Part shown: positions 27,121 to 35,651 of the stretch, in pieces
Numbering within the stretch: the stretch's first letter is position 1
How the letters are laid out: every line of letters starts with the position of its first letter
Source of the DNA: Pseudomonas xionganensis
GTDB taxonomy: Bacteria > Pseudomonadota > Gammaproteobacteria > Pseudomonadales > Pseudomonadaceae
Assembly: GCF_009763245.1 (NCBI RefSeq)
Contig: NZ_WKJZ01000001.1
Span: forward strand, 1,256,455 to 1,320,454
Reading direction: 5' to 3'
Length of the DNA stretch: 64,000 nt
Position numbers and translations under genes: made by a program
Notes under the pieces: generated by a model
Told to the model about the DNA's origin: nothing
Seen by the model: only the letters and a program-made list of their open reading frames with translations
Database searches by the model: none

Positions 27121-27758
27121 GCCTGGTGACACGCCGCCGCGCCATCTACACCGGCCTGGCCGGGCATTTTGCCGGGGATGAACTGCTGGCCGTGCTCTGT
27201 TTGTGGGAGGACCGCTATGCCGAGAAACCGCCCTTCGCCCTCAACGAGTTTCTCGCCGAGGTGGCCCAGGCCAGTGGGCAGCGCCTGGAGCGCGCCAAGC
27301 TCTACCGCGAGCTGGTCGGGGCCCTGACCGGCCCGCTCTCGGCACTGCTGCCGGATCCTGCGCCGCAGTTGCATGCCTGGCGTCAGCAGCAAGGTATGCG
27401 GGCGCCGGAGCCGGCCGTGCATGGGCAGGCGCGGCACAGCTTTGGTTTGCTCAGTCAGATGCTGTTTACCACCCTGGGCAGCGAACAGAGCGAGCGCCTG
27501 CGCCGCTTTGCTGCCGGCAATCTGGGCGGCATGCAGGTGGACGATGGCACTGGCCTGCGCCTGCGCGCCTGGTTGCTGCAGGGCGACGAGCAGGGTTTGC
27601 TGGGCCTGGCCCCGGAGCAACTGCGCAAGCTGCTCAACCTGCTGTATATCGGCCTGTGCGAGTTTCTCGGGCCGGTGGCGGCGGATCGCCTGCTCAGCCA
27701 GAGCGTGCAGCAGGTGGAGCAGTTGCAGCCAGCCTATGGGGTCAGGCAACTGCTTTGA
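27117..27758 (+). CDS. Unknown cytosolic protein coupled to amtB
   Basis: A 213-residue protein without signal peptide or TM segment. I do not recognise the family. It is Leu/Gln/Arg-rich and predicted mostly helical. Features are ELLAVLCLWEDRYAEKPPFALNEF near the N-terminus, a central linker rich in Pro/Gln (about 85-105), and a C-terminal helix pair containing CEFLGPVAADRLLSQS. The start overlaps the amtB stop (ATGA), so it is translated with the transporter and shares its sigma-54-type promoter. A link to nitrogen status or AmtB function is inferred only from this coupling. Confidence 0.72.
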   Translation: MSLVTRRRAIYTGLAGHFAGDELLAVLCLWEDRYAEKPPFALNEFLAEVAQASGQRLERAKLYRELVGALTGPLSALLPDPAPQLHAWRQQQGMRAPEPAVHGQARHSFGLLSQMLFTTLGSEQSERLRRFAAGNLGGMQVDDGTGLRLRAWLLQGDEQGLLGLAPEQLRKLLNLLYIGLCEFLGPVAADRLLSQSVQQVEQLQPAYGVRQLL

Positions 27759-27777
27759 GGGGAAGTGACAGGCTGAA

Positions 27778-27815
27778 AAAGTGCCGGGAGCACTTTCTGA
27801 CGTCGCACAGCGACG
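27778..27815 (+). other. Two adjacent hairpins downstream of the amtB operon
   Basis: AAAGTGC/GCACTTT (27778-27796) and CGTCGC/GCGACG (27801-27815) are perfect 7- and 6-bp stems with 5- and 3-base loops, ahead of the main terminator. They may help 3'-end stability of the amtB transcript. Confidence 0.4.
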
Positions 27816-27850
27816 GCCCGCAAGGGGAGCACCAGGGATGGCTGGGCACA

Positions 27851-27879
27851 AAAAAAACCGGTCAGCGACCGGTTTTTTT
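27851..27879. terminator. Bidirectional terminator between the amtB operon and sodB
   Basis: AAAAAAACCGGTC (27851-27863) and GACCGGTTTTTTT (27867-27879) form a perfect 13-bp stem with a 3-base loop and 7-base T-runs on both strands. Confidence 0.95.
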
Positions 27880-27893
27880 CAAGCGGGAGAAAC

Positions 27894-28475
27894 TCAGGCC
27901 GCGTAGTTCTGGGCCACGAAGTCCCAGTTGACCAGGTTCCAGAACGCCTCGACATACTTCGGACGCATGTTGCGGTAGTCGATGTAGTAGGCGTGTTCCC
28001 ACACGTCGCAGGTCAGCAGCGGGGTGTCGCCGCTGGTCAGCGGACAGCCGGCGCCGATGGTGCTGGCCAGGGCCAGCGAACCGTCAGCCTTCTTCACCAG
28101 CCAGCCCCAGCCGGAACCGAAGGTGCCGATGGAAACCTTGCTGAACTCTTCCTTGAACTTGTCGAAGGAGCCGAAGGCGGCGTTGATGGCATCCGCCAGA
28201 GCGCCGGTGGGCTGGCCACCGCCGTTGGGGCTCAGGCAGTTCCAGTAGAAGGTGTGGTTCCACACCTGGGCGGCGTTGTTGAAGATGCCGCCGGAGGAGG
28301 TCTTGACGATCTCTTCCAGGGTCTTGCCTTCAAACTCGGTGCCCGGCACCAGGTTGTTCAGGTTCACCACATAGGTGTTGTGGTGCTTGTCGTGGTGGTA
28401 TTCCAGGGTTTCCTTGGAAATGTGCGGCTGCAGGGCGTCATGGGCGTACGGCAGTGGCGGCAATTCGAAAGCCAT
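27894..28475 (-). CDS. sodB: Iron superoxide dismutase SodB
   Basis: A 193-residue cytosolic Fe-superoxide dismutase. Metal ligands are visible: the first histidine in [15 protein letters not shown], the second in WNHTFYWN, then Asp and His in [20 protein letters not shown], with its glutamine before the metal histidine, and the overall sequence favour the iron rather than manganese type. I chose the ATG at 28475, preceded by AGGAGAT; the open frame extends to 28523 without support. Iron control is expected from other Pseudomonas, but no Fur site was verified here. Confidence 0.97.
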   Translation of the reverse strand: MAFELPPLPYAHDALQPHISKETLEYHHDKHHNTYVVNLNNLVPGTEFEGKTLEEIVKTSSGGIFNNAAQVWNHTFYWNCLSPNGGGQPTGALADAINAAFGSFDKFKEEFSKVSIGTFGSGWGWLVKKADGSLALASTIGAGCPLTSGDTPLLTCDVWEHAYYIDYRNMRPKYVEAFWNLVNWDFVAQNYAA

Positions 28476-28624
28476 GGTTGATCTCCTAATCAGGTCGGGT
28501 GCGGGGTGCGCTAAGCCGATCACGGGCGGCTATGGGTGCGGCGCTTATATGACATGCGCCGCGAGCCCTGAATCATAGCACCGGCCTTGAGCCTTAAACA
28601 CGCGACAACTGTGTGGGAACCCGC

Positions 28625-29236
28625 TCAGCCAAGCGAGGGGTTGGCCAGCAATTGGGCGGCGATGGTGAACATCATCAGCGCCACGCCTAGGTCAATCACC
28701 CGCCAGGTCGCCGGCCGCGCCAGCCAGGGGGCCAGCCAGGCGGCGCCCAGGGCCAGGCTCATAAACCACAGCAGCGAGGCGCTGGCGGCGCCCAGGGCAT
28801 AGGCGCCGGGCACGGCCTGCTGGGCACCGAGGGAGCCGATCAGCAGCACGGTATCCAGATACACATGGGGGTTGAGCAGGGTCACCGCCAGGGCGGCCAG
28901 CAGCACGGCGCGCAGCGAACGGGGTGTGCCCAGGCCATGGGCATTCAGAGCCTGGGGCCGGCAGGCGCGCAGCAGGGCCTGGGCGCCGTACCAGAGGAGA
29001 AAGGCAGCGCCGCCCCACAGGGCGATATGCAGCAGCAGTGGGCTTTGCGCCAGCAGGGTGGCCAGGCCGAATACCCCGGCGGCGACCAGCAGGGCGTCGC
29101 ACAGCACGCAGAGCAGCGCCACCGGCAGGTGGTGCTCGCGGCGCAGGCTCTGGGCCAAGACGAAGGCATTCTGCGCGCCCAGGGCGATGATCAGGCCGGC
29201 GGCGATAATCAGGCCGTTGCTGTAGCTCTGCCACAT
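28625..29236 (-). CDS. argO: Arginine exporter ArgO (LysE family)
   Basis: A 203-residue inner-membrane exporter with six hydrophobic segments and the LysE/ArgO motifs LGAQNAFVLAQSLRREHH (about 20-37) and LLNPHVYLDTVLLIGS (about 122-137). It closely follows E. coli ArgO, which exports arginine and the toxic analogue canavanine. The ATG at 29236 has GGGAG upstream and lies one base after the stop of the ACT-domain gene. ArgP, the activator of argO, is divergently encoded two genes away, consistent with local regulation. Confidence 0.93.
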   Translation of the reverse strand: MWQSYSNGLIIAAGLIIALGAQNAFVLAQSLRREHHLPVALLCVLCDALLVAAGVFGLATLLAQSPLLLHIALWGGAAFLLWYGAQALLRACRPQALNAHGLGTPRSLRAVLLAALAVTLLNPHVYLDTVLLIGSLGAQQAVPGAYALGAASASLLWFMSLALGAAWLAPWLARPATWRVIDLGVALMMFTIAAQLLANPSLG

Positions 29237-29237
29237 A

Positions 29238-29639
29238 TCAGCGGGGCTCCCGGGCCAGTTGATGCAATACCTGCAGGGCCCGTTCGGCATCGGCCTGGGC
29301 CACGAACAGATGGTCGTGGTGGTAACCGGCGATCACATTGCAGCTGATGCCGGCACCGGCCAGCGCCGTGGCAAAGGCCGCCGTCAGGCCAACCGCCGCC
29401 AGGGCGGAATGCACCTCGAGGGTGATCCAGGCGGCCTGGTAGTCGTAGTCCAGGCCCATGTGCTCGGCGGCCTCCCGGGGCAGGATCAGGGTCATGCCCT
29501 CGGTTTCGCGAAAGCTGCCCAGGGCCACGGCAAGCTGCTCGGCGCTGGGGGAAGGCAGGCTGCAGAAGACGTAGGTGCCGGGGTTGAGGCGCGGCGCGAG
29601 GCCGGCCAGCAGTGTGCTCAGTGACGTTTCGCCGGACAT
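29238..29639 (-). CDS. ACT-domain protein
   Basis: A 133-residue cytosolic protein with tandem ACT-like segments (GTYVFCSLPSPSAEQLAVALGSFRETEG, then AAWITLEVHSALAAVGLTAAF and GISCNVIAGYHHDHLFV). Small ACT proteins of this type probably bind amino acids. I chose the ATG at 29639, since residues upstream are not conserved-looking. It is the first gene of an operon with argO and faces argP across 97 bases, so a role in sensing or modulating basic amino acid export is plausible but inferred. Confidence 0.85.
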   Translation of the reverse strand: MSGETSLSTLLAGLAPRLNPGTYVFCSLPSPSAEQLAVALGSFRETEGMTLILPREAAEHMGLDYDYQAAWITLEVHSALAAVGLTAAFATALAGAGISCNVIAGYHHDHLFVAQADAERALQVLHQLAREPR

Positions 29640-29736
29640 GTCAGGTTCCTGTCTGAGATTGCGATGGGGGCAGTCTGGGGCCAGTTGTTGTATAAGAAAA
29701 ATCAATGATACTCATGACTCATTAGGGATTCTTATT

Positions 29737-30636
29737 TTGTTCGACTACAAGTTGCTTGCCGCCCTGGCGGCGGTGGTGGAGCAGGCCGGCTTCGAACGGG
29801 CGGCCCAGGTGCTGGGCTTGTCACAATCGGCGGTGTCGCAGCGGATCAAGCTGCTGGAGGCGCGGGTCGGCCAGCCGGTGCTGATGCGCGTCAGCCCTCC
29901 CGTGGCCACGGCAGTGGGCCAGCGCCTGCTCAACCATGTGCAGCAGGTGCGCCTGCTGGAGCGCGACCTGCAGGCCCAGGTGCCGAGCCTGGATGAAGGG
30001 GGCGCGCCGGAGCGCCTGCGCATTGCCTTGAATGCCGACAGCCTGGCCACCTGGTGGGCGTCGGCGGTGGGCGATTTCTGCGCCGAGCAGCGCCTGCTGC
30101 TGGAGCATCTGGTGGAGGATCAGGATGTCGGCCTCAAGCGCATGCGCGCCGGTGAAGTGGCCGCCTGCCTGTGTGCCAGCGAGCGGCCCCTGGCCGGAGC
30201 CCGGGCCGAGTTGCTGGGTGCCATGCGTTACCGGGCCCTGGCCAGTCCGGACTTTATCCGCCGGCATTTCGCCGAGGGCGTGAGCGCGCCGGCTCTGGCC
30301 CGCGCCCCGGCCATCGTCTTTGGGCCGGATGACCAGCTGCAGCATCGCTACCTGGCAGCCTTGGGCCAGGAGGGTGGCTTCTGTCATCACCTCTGTCCTT
30401 CCTCGGAAGGCTTTGTGCGCCTGGCCGAGGCCGGCTTCGGCTGGGGGCTGATGCCGGAGCTGCAGGTGCAGGCCGAATTGGGTCGGGGCAGCCTGGTCGA
30501 GTTGCTGCCGCAAAGGCCTGTGGATGTGCCGCTGTACTGGCACCACTGGCGCAATGGTGGGGCCCTGCTGGAGCAACTGACCCGCCATCTGCATCGCCAG
30601 GCGGATAAATGGCTGGTGCCGGTGGTGGGCGTATAA
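29737..30636 (+). CDS. argP: LysR-family regulator ArgP (IciA)
   Basis: A 299-residue LysR-type regulator with an N-terminal winged HTH (FDYKLLAALAAVVEQAGFERAAQVLGLSQSAVSQRI) and a substrate-binding co-inducer domain. The sequence fits ArgP, which activates argO in response to arginine and lysine. The best start is a TTG at 29737: AGGGA is 8 bases upstream and the reading aligns with the known N-terminus. The gap to the divergent ACT/argO operon contains two overlapping ATGA/TCAT inverted repeats (about 29705-29721) that could be part of its operator. Confidence 0.92.
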   Translation: MFDYKLLAALAAVVEQAGFERAAQVLGLSQSAVSQRIKLLEARVGQPVLMRVSPPVATAVGQRLLNHVQQVRLLERDLQAQVPSLDEGGAPERLRIALNADSLATWWASAVGDFCAEQRLLLEHLVEDQDVGLKRMRAGEVAACLCASERPLAGARAELLGAMRYRALASPDFIRRHFAEGVSAPALARAPAIVFGPDDQLQHRYLAALGQEGGFCHHLCPSSEGFVRLAEAGFGWGLMPELQVQAELGRGSLVELLPQRPVDVPLYWHHWRNGGALLEQLTRHLHRQADKWLVPVVGV

Positions 30637-30649
30637 AGCGCATGTGATG

Positions 30650-30690
30650 GGGCGCCAAGGGGTGAGCGGGGCGCTCACCCCTTGGCGCCC
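30650..30690. terminator. 19-bp perfect hairpin between argP and a chemoreceptor gene
   Basis: The arms at 30650-30668 and 30672-30690 (GGGCGCCAAGGGGTGAGCG and its complement) pair perfectly over 19 bp with a 3-base GGG loop. It lies between convergent genes, 14 bases after argP. There is no T-run, so it may act as a stabilising or Rho-associated structure rather than a classical terminator. Confidence 0.6.
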
Positions 30691-30702
30691 TGCCCATCTG
30701 GC

Positions 30703-32661
30703 TTACAGCTGAAACTGCCCCAGCAACTGCTGCTGGTCACTGGCCACGTTACGCAGGCGCTCGCCGCTGTGGCGGGTATTGGCGGCGTTTTCGCGATTTT
30801 CCGCAGTCATGGCGCTGAGCTGATGCATATGCTGGTTGACCTCCTGGGTGGTGGCGGCCTGCTGCTCGGCTGCGGCGGCGATCTGAAAGGCCAGGCCGTG
30901 TACGGCCTGCAGGGACTGCTCCAGGTCGCTGAGGGTGGTCAGTACCGCCTGAGTTTCGTCTTCCAGGGCGCGGGCCTGGGTGGTGGAACCCTGCATGCTG
31001 CTCAGGGCCTGCTGCGAGGAGTCGCCCAGGGTGGCGATGATCTGCACGATCTCCTCGGTGGCGGTGCGGGTGCGCATGGCCAGGCTGCGCACTTCATCGG
31101 CCACCACGGCAAAGCCTCGCCCCTGCTCGCCGGCGCGGGCGGCCTCGATGGCGGCATTCAGGGCCAGCAGGTTGGTCTGTTCGGCAATGCCGCGAATCAC
31201 TTCCAGTACCGAGGCGATCTGCTGGCTGTTGCCGGCCAGGGTCTGCACCACCTGATCGGCTTCGCGCAGGCCGCCGAGCAGCTGATCCTGGCGACCGATC
31301 ATGCGCTGCAGGGTGCCCTGCATGGCGGCGAAGGCGCTGCGTGCCGCTTCGCTGCTGTCGGCGCTCTGGCTGGCGTTGGCGGCGATCTCCTGCACGGTGG
31401 CAGCCATCTGGTCGACGGCACTGACCACCATTTCCAGGGCTTCCTGTTGCTGGTCGAGGCGACTGCTGGTCTGTCCGGCGGCGGCCAGGATATCGCCACT
31501 GGCGTGATCCACCGCGCTGCTGGCCTGGTGCAGTTGCTCGATCACTCGGCGCCAGGCCGCGGCCATTTCATGCAGGGCCTGCATCAGGCCGTTACCGCCC
31601 GCCGCCGGGTGGCTGAGCTGCAGCTGGCCGGCGGCCAGTTGCTGGGCCAGTTGCGCCATATTCTGCGGCTCGCCGCCCAGGGGGCGCATTACGCTGCGGC
31701 TGACCAGCCAGGTGGCGAGGCCCACGGCGACCATGGTCAGCAGACCGAGCAGGAGGATCTGCAGCATCAGCGCGCGCACCGGGGCGAAGGCCTGGGTTTG
31801 ATCCATCTCGGCCACCAGGGCCCAGTGCAGGCCGTCGAACTGCAGCGGCACAAAGGCCTTGAGTGCCTGCTGGCCGGCCAGGCCGGTTTCGCTCAGGCGG
31901 CCGCTGTCGCCACCCAGGGCGCGCTGGAAGGCTTCGCCCTGCAGTGGCGTGCCCGCTTGTTGGGCGCGGGGGGCCTGGTGTGCGGGGAAACGCACCGAAT
32001 CCGAGCGCAGCAGGCCATCGCTGCCCACCAGATAGGTTTCGCCGGCCTCGCCCAGACCCTGGCGGGTCTGCATCACCTGGTTGAGCGGGGCGATGGGCAG
32101 TTCGAGCAGCAACAGTGCGGTCAGCTCGCCATCACTGTGTATGGGGCTGGCAAGGAACTGGCTGGGTTCGCCGGTCTGCGGGTTGACGCTGAGGTCGCTG
32201 AGGTGTGCCTGGCCGCTGCTCAGGCTGTGCTGGGCCAGGCGGCCCATGGGGTGTTCGCGCCAGCTGCCGGTCAACAGGTTCTGCTGGTAATCCTCGCCGC
32301 GCAGCACGCTGAAGATCACCTGGCCATCGCCGTCCACCAGCTTGAGGTCGCGGTAGCCGTAGGTCTGGGTGAAGTTCTCGAAAATCGGTCGGTCGTAGTT
32401 GGCGGCGCTGATCAGGGAAGGGCCGGTGAGGCCGCTGTAGCTGGTGCTCAGGTTGCTGGCCAGGGTGCCCAGCTGGTTGTGCCGGGCCTGGAGATTATCC
32501 AGCAGCTGCTGCTGTTTGATATTTGCAACGGCTTCCAGGGCGTCCAGGCTCTGCTCCTGCAAGGCTTTGCTGGCCTGCAGATAGACCGTGATGGCCATCG
32601 CTAGCACAGGGAAAAGGCCGATAAGTAAATAGCTTAGGGCGAGCTTGAGGCGTAACGGCAT
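30703..32661 (-). CDS. Methyl-accepting chemotaxis protein with dCache-type sensor
   Basis: A 652-residue chemoreceptor. TM1 is at about 8-28 and TM2 at about 297-318 ([23 protein letters not shown]). The 270-residue periplasmic region between them has the size and motifs of a double Cache domain ([35 protein letters not shown]). A HAMP-like region and the signalling hairpin ([35 protein letters not shown]) follow. dCache receptors typically sense amino acids or other small molecules; the ligand is not predictable here. The 238 bases upstream hold its promoter region and no gene. Confidence 0.93.
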   Translation of the reverse strand: MPLRLKLALSYLLIGLFPVLAMAITVYLQASKALQEQSLDALEAVANIKQQQLLDNLQARHNQLGTLASNLSTSYSGLTGPSLISAANYDRPIFENFTQTYGYRDLKLVDGDGQVIFSVLRGEDYQQNLLTGSWREHPMGRLAQHSLSSGQAHLSDLSVNPQTGEPSQFLASPIHSDGELTALLLLELPIAPLNQVMQTRQGLGEAGETYLVGSDGLLRSDSVRFPAHQAPRAQQAGTPLQGEAFQRALGGDSGRLSETGLAGQQALKAFVPLQFDGLHWALVAEMDQTQAFAPVRALMLQILLLGLLTMVAVGLATWLVSRSVMRPLGGEPQNMAQLAQQLAAGQLQLSHPAAGGNGLMQALHEMAAAWRRVIEQLHQASSAVDHASGDILAAAGQTSSRLDQQQEALEMVVSAVDQMAATVQEIAANASQSADSSEAARSAFAAMQGTLQRMIGRQDQLLGGLREADQVVQTLAGNSQQIASVLEVIRGIAEQTNLLALNAAIEAARAGEQGRGFAVVADEVRSLAMRTRTATEEIVQIIATLGDSSQQALSSMQGSTTQARALEDETQAVLTTLSDLEQSLQAVHGLAFQIAAAAEQQAATTQEVNQHMHQLSAMTAENRENAANTRHSGERLRNVASDQQQLLGQFQL

Positions 32662-32899
32662 GTCTATGGGCTCCGCGGGTGGGAAGGTGACAGACTGATA
32701 GGTGTTTAAGATTCTGCAAGAATCGTGCGAATTGCTTGACGATGTGTCAATAAAAATGATCGGTCAGTCTGTGGTTTGCGGGTCAGGGCTTGTCGCTGGG
32801 TGATGGGCAGCCGTCTGCGCCGTGTTCAGGCACAGTGGGGGTGGGAGAAAAGGTAACTGCTGTCGCCGCCTGGGAGCGGGCGGCGGAAGGGAAGGCCTG

Positions 32900-33955
32900 T
32901 TACTCGATTTCGATGCGGCCGGAACCGGGCAATTGTTCGATACAGCGGGCGCCGAACAGCCGCGAGGGGGTGAAGTAACCGCCGGGGCCCTGGTAATCGA
33001 GCAGATGACGCACCGCCAGCAGCGCGCCGTGTACCGTCACCTCGTAGCCGTTGGCGGTCTGCAGGCGGGCCGTCCTGACCTGCCCGGCGGCATTGCGTGC
33101 CTCGCCCCATAGCCAGGTGCGCTGGCGCTCCCGGGCCTGGGCATCCGGGCCTTTGACCTTGCGTCCGATCAGGCCCTTGAGCCAGTTCTGCACGGCATTC
33201 AGGCCGAGCAGGCCCCGCAGCGGGTCGATCAGGCGCATCAGGATGGCAATGGCCGGTGGGGTCGTCAGGTACACCTCGATATTGCCGATGCCGGTGCTGT
33301 GATAGGCGGTGGAGACATCGCCCCAGGGGATGGTCACGGCCGGCTTCTCGCCGCGACCAAAGTTGATCGAGCGGCGTTTGTAACCCAGCGGCACATCGGT
33401 GATCACCCCGGCGCGGCGCACCTTGCCGCCGAACTTGAGGCCCTCCACCGAGGTCTTGGCCGTGCCCGGCGACAGCCCGCTGCCACTGTCGAAGCCCAGG
33501 GCCAGGTCACAGGCATCGGGCAGGGCCTGGTGCAGGCAGGTGGCCAGGCAGTCGCTGGGGATGACATCGAAACCGACGCCGGGACAGACCACCAGGCCCA
33601 GTTCCCGGGCCTGGGTGTCGCGCTGCCGGGCCGCTTCGAACACGCCGATTTCCCCGGTGATGTCCACATAGTGGGTGGCACTGGCCAGGCAGGCGTCCAG
33701 CATCGGCGCGCTGGTGGCGGAGAAGGGCCCGGCGCAGTGCACCACCACGGCGATATCGGCCAGCACCTCGCGGGCCCGGGCCTGTTCATCCAGGTCGAAG
33801 ATGCGGCATTCCAGGCCCAGCAGGCTGCCCAGGGCATGCACCGCCGCCGGGTTGCGCCCGCCGAGTATGGGGTTCAGGCCCTGGCGCTTGGCCTCGCTTG
33901 CAAGCAAGTGCCCGGTGTAGCCGTTGGCGCCGTAGATCATCCAGTTACTGGCCAT
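32900..33955 (-). CDS. Saccharopine dehydrogenase-like NAD(P)-binding oxidoreductase
   Basis: A 351-residue protein with an N-terminal Rossmann fold (MIYGANGYTGHLLASEA, GRN motif, VVHCAGPFSATSAPMLDACLA, HYVDITGEIGVFE). It belongs to the trans-acting enoyl-reductase/saccharopine-dehydrogenase-like family; substrate unknown, probably a lipid or a carbonyl compound. I chose the ATG at 33955 with AGGA 8 bases upstream. Monocistronic on the minus strand and divergent from an NAD-dependent epimerase-like gene. Confidence 0.85.
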   Translation of the reverse strand: MASNWMIYGANGYTGHLLASEAKRQGLNPILGGRNPAAVHALGSLLGLECRIFDLDEQARAREVLADIAVVVHCAGPFSATSAPMLDACLASATHYVDITGEIGVFEAARQRDTQARELGLVVCPGVGFDVIPSDCLATCLHQALPDACDLALGFDSGSGLSPGTAKTSVEGLKFGGKVRRAGVITDVPLGYKRRSINFGRGEKPAVTIPWGDVSTAYHSTGIGNIEVYLTTPPAIAILMRLIDPLRGLLGLNAVQNWLKGLIGRKVKGPDAQARERQRTWLWGEARNAAGQVRTARLQTANGYEVTVHGALLAVRHLLDYQGPGGYFTPSRLFGARCIEQLPGSGRIEIE

Positions 33956-34118
33956 GTACGTTTTCCTGGTCTCGATTGAGTGCGTAGCAAGCTTAGTCGT
34001 TTCCTGGGTGACTGCGGCCCGATCCTCCGTGCAGTGGGTCGCTATTCTGGCCGCCAGGGTCACTCGGCCTGCGCCTGCGCGCTGCTAGAGTGGCAACAGG
34101 CTCGAACAGGGGGAAGCC

Positions 34119-35114
34119 ATGAAGATCTTGGTCACGGGTGCCAGCGGTTTTATTGGTGGGCGCTTTGCCCGTTGCGCTCTGCAGCAGGGCCTGCAGGTGC
34201 GCATCAACGGCCGCCGGGCCGAGGCGGTGTCGGCATTGCGTGAGGCGGGAGGCGAATTTGTCCAGGGCGATCTGGGTGACCCCGAACTGGTCAGGCGTCT
34301 GTGCCAGGACGTCGAGGCGGTGGTGCACTGTGCCGGCGCGGTGGGGGTGTGGGGCGACTATGCGCACTTCTACCAGGCCAATGTGCAGGTCACCGAGAAC
34401 CTGATCGAAGCCTGTCTGCAGCAGGGTGTGCGACGCCTGGTGCACCTGTCTTCGCCCTCGGTGTATTTCGACGGCCAGGCCCATGTCGGCCTGCGCGAGG
34501 AGCAGCTGCCGCGGCGCTTTTCCGATCACTACGGGCAGACCAAATACCTGGCCGAGCAGCGGGTGTTCGCCGCCCAGGCACGGGGCCTGGAGGTGCTGGC
34601 GCTGCGCCCGCGCTTTGTCACCGGGGCGGGTGATGCCAGCATCTTCCCGCGGCTGATCAATATGCAGCGCAAGGGGCGCCTGTCGATTATCGGCAATGGC
34701 CTGAACCGGGTGGACTTCACCAGCGTGGACAACCTCAATGACGCCCTGCTCAGCTGCCTGCAGGTGGGCGAGCAGGCCCTGGGGCGGGTCTACAACATCA
34801 GCAATGGCGAGCCGCTGCCCTTGTGGGAGGTGGTCAACCATGTGCTGCGTCGCCTCGACCTGCCGCCGGTCACTCGGCATCTGCCCTATGGCTTGGCCTA
34901 TGCCGCGGCAGCGCTCAATGAAGGCATCTGCCGGCTGCTGCCGGGGCGCCCGGAGCCGACCCTGTTTCGTCTCGGTGTGGCGGTGATGGCCAAGGATTTC
35001 TCCCTGGATATCAGCCAGGCCCGGCAGTACCTGGGCTACGAGCCGCGGGTCAGCCTGTGGACGGCCCTGGATGAGTTCTGTCAGTGGTGGCAGGCGCAGC
35101 AGGGCAAGGCCTGA
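34119..35114 (+). CDS. NAD(P)-dependent epimerase/dehydratase (extended SDR)
   Basis: A 331-residue extended SDR. TGASGFIGGRFA (residues 6-17) is the nucleotide-binding motif, HCAG and SSPSVYFDG follow, and YGQTKYLAE contains the YxxxK active site. The family resembles 3-beta-hydroxysteroid-dehydrogenase/isomerase-like proteins, which act on sterol-like or sugar-like substrates. GGGGGAAG precedes the ATG. The two divergent oxidoreductases (this and the saccharopine-dehydrogenase-like one) may share a regulatory region; no pathway can be assigned. Confidence 0.85.
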   Translation: MKILVTGASGFIGGRFARCALQQGLQVRINGRRAEAVSALREAGGEFVQGDLGDPELVRRLCQDVEAVVHCAGAVGVWGDYAHFYQANVQVTENLIEACLQQGVRRLVHLSSPSVYFDGQAHVGLREEQLPRRFSDHYGQTKYLAEQRVFAAQARGLEVLALRPRFVTGAGDASIFPRLINMQRKGRLSIIGNGLNRVDFTSVDNLNDALLSCLQVGEQALGRVYNISNGEPLPLWEVVNHVLRRLDLPPVTRHLPYGLAYAAAALNEGICRLLPGRPEPTLFRLGVAVMAKDFSLDISQARQYLGYEPRVSLWTALDEFCQWWQAQQGKA

Positions 35115-35120
35115 GCCTGC

Positions 35121-35411
35121 TCAGGCATACACCCGCTGGCCGCGATAGATGCGCACCGAACCGCTGCGTGCGGCGACATGGGCGGCTTCGACCAGTGCTG
35201 GCACGCTTGGCGCGCTCTGGTAGGGCATATCGCTGAGCTGCGCCAGGCGCTGGCCCAGCTGGCGGGTTTCCTCGTTGCTGGAGGCCAGGCAGGCGCTGAG
35301 CATGGCGCTGATCGCATCCGTCTGGCTCAGGCGGATATCCACCGCCTGTTCTTCGCGCAGCTTGCGGCGCAGGGCCTGCATGCAATCGAGCACCGCTTTG
35401 TTCAGTTCCAT
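35121..35411 (-). CDS. Small conserved-looking protein of unknown function
   Basis: A 96-residue cytosolic protein with no recognised domain. It is helical and polar (DCMQALRRKLREEQ; ETRQLGQRLAQLSD) and ends in SGSVRIYRGQRVYA. The ATG at 35411 has GGGGGA 6 bases upstream. It converges with the epimerase, leaving 6 bases between the stop codons. Confidence 0.65.
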   Translation of the reverse strand: MELNKAVLDCMQALRRKLREEQAVDIRLSQTDAISAMLSACLASSNEETRQLGQRLAQLSDMPYQSAPSVPALVEAAHVAARSGSVRIYRGQRVYA

Positions 35412-35552
35412 ATGCCATCCCCCGATAGTCGTCACTGAATGGGTGTCACCACCCTGGTAGTAGGGATATTGCAAGCGCCGTACCAAATGCTCGATTGGCG
35501 AACTCCGTGGCCTGGCGCGTGGTCTGAGGCGGGACGCGCGCCCTTCGTCGGT

Positions 35553-35579
35553 GCGTTGCGCACCGCAGCTGCGCAACGC
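35553..35579. repeat. Perfect 10-bp inverted repeat
   Basis: GCGTTGCGCA (35553-35562) and TGCGCAACGC (35570-35579) form a perfect stem with a 7-base loop in the gap before the coiled-coil gene. GC-rich with no T-run, so REP-like rather than a terminator. Confidence 0.5.
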
Positions 35580-35651
35580 TGAAGCGCCCCGGGCGAATCG
35601 TTATACTGCGCCCAGTCTTTGCCTCCCTGGCTTTATTTGAAGGTTTACCCC

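Noticed and set aside
32864..32885. GC-rich hairpin downstream of the saccharopine-dehydrogenase-like gene
   Set aside because: CGCCGCC/GGCGGCG has only 7 bp and no T-run on the relevant strand, too weak to call a terminator.
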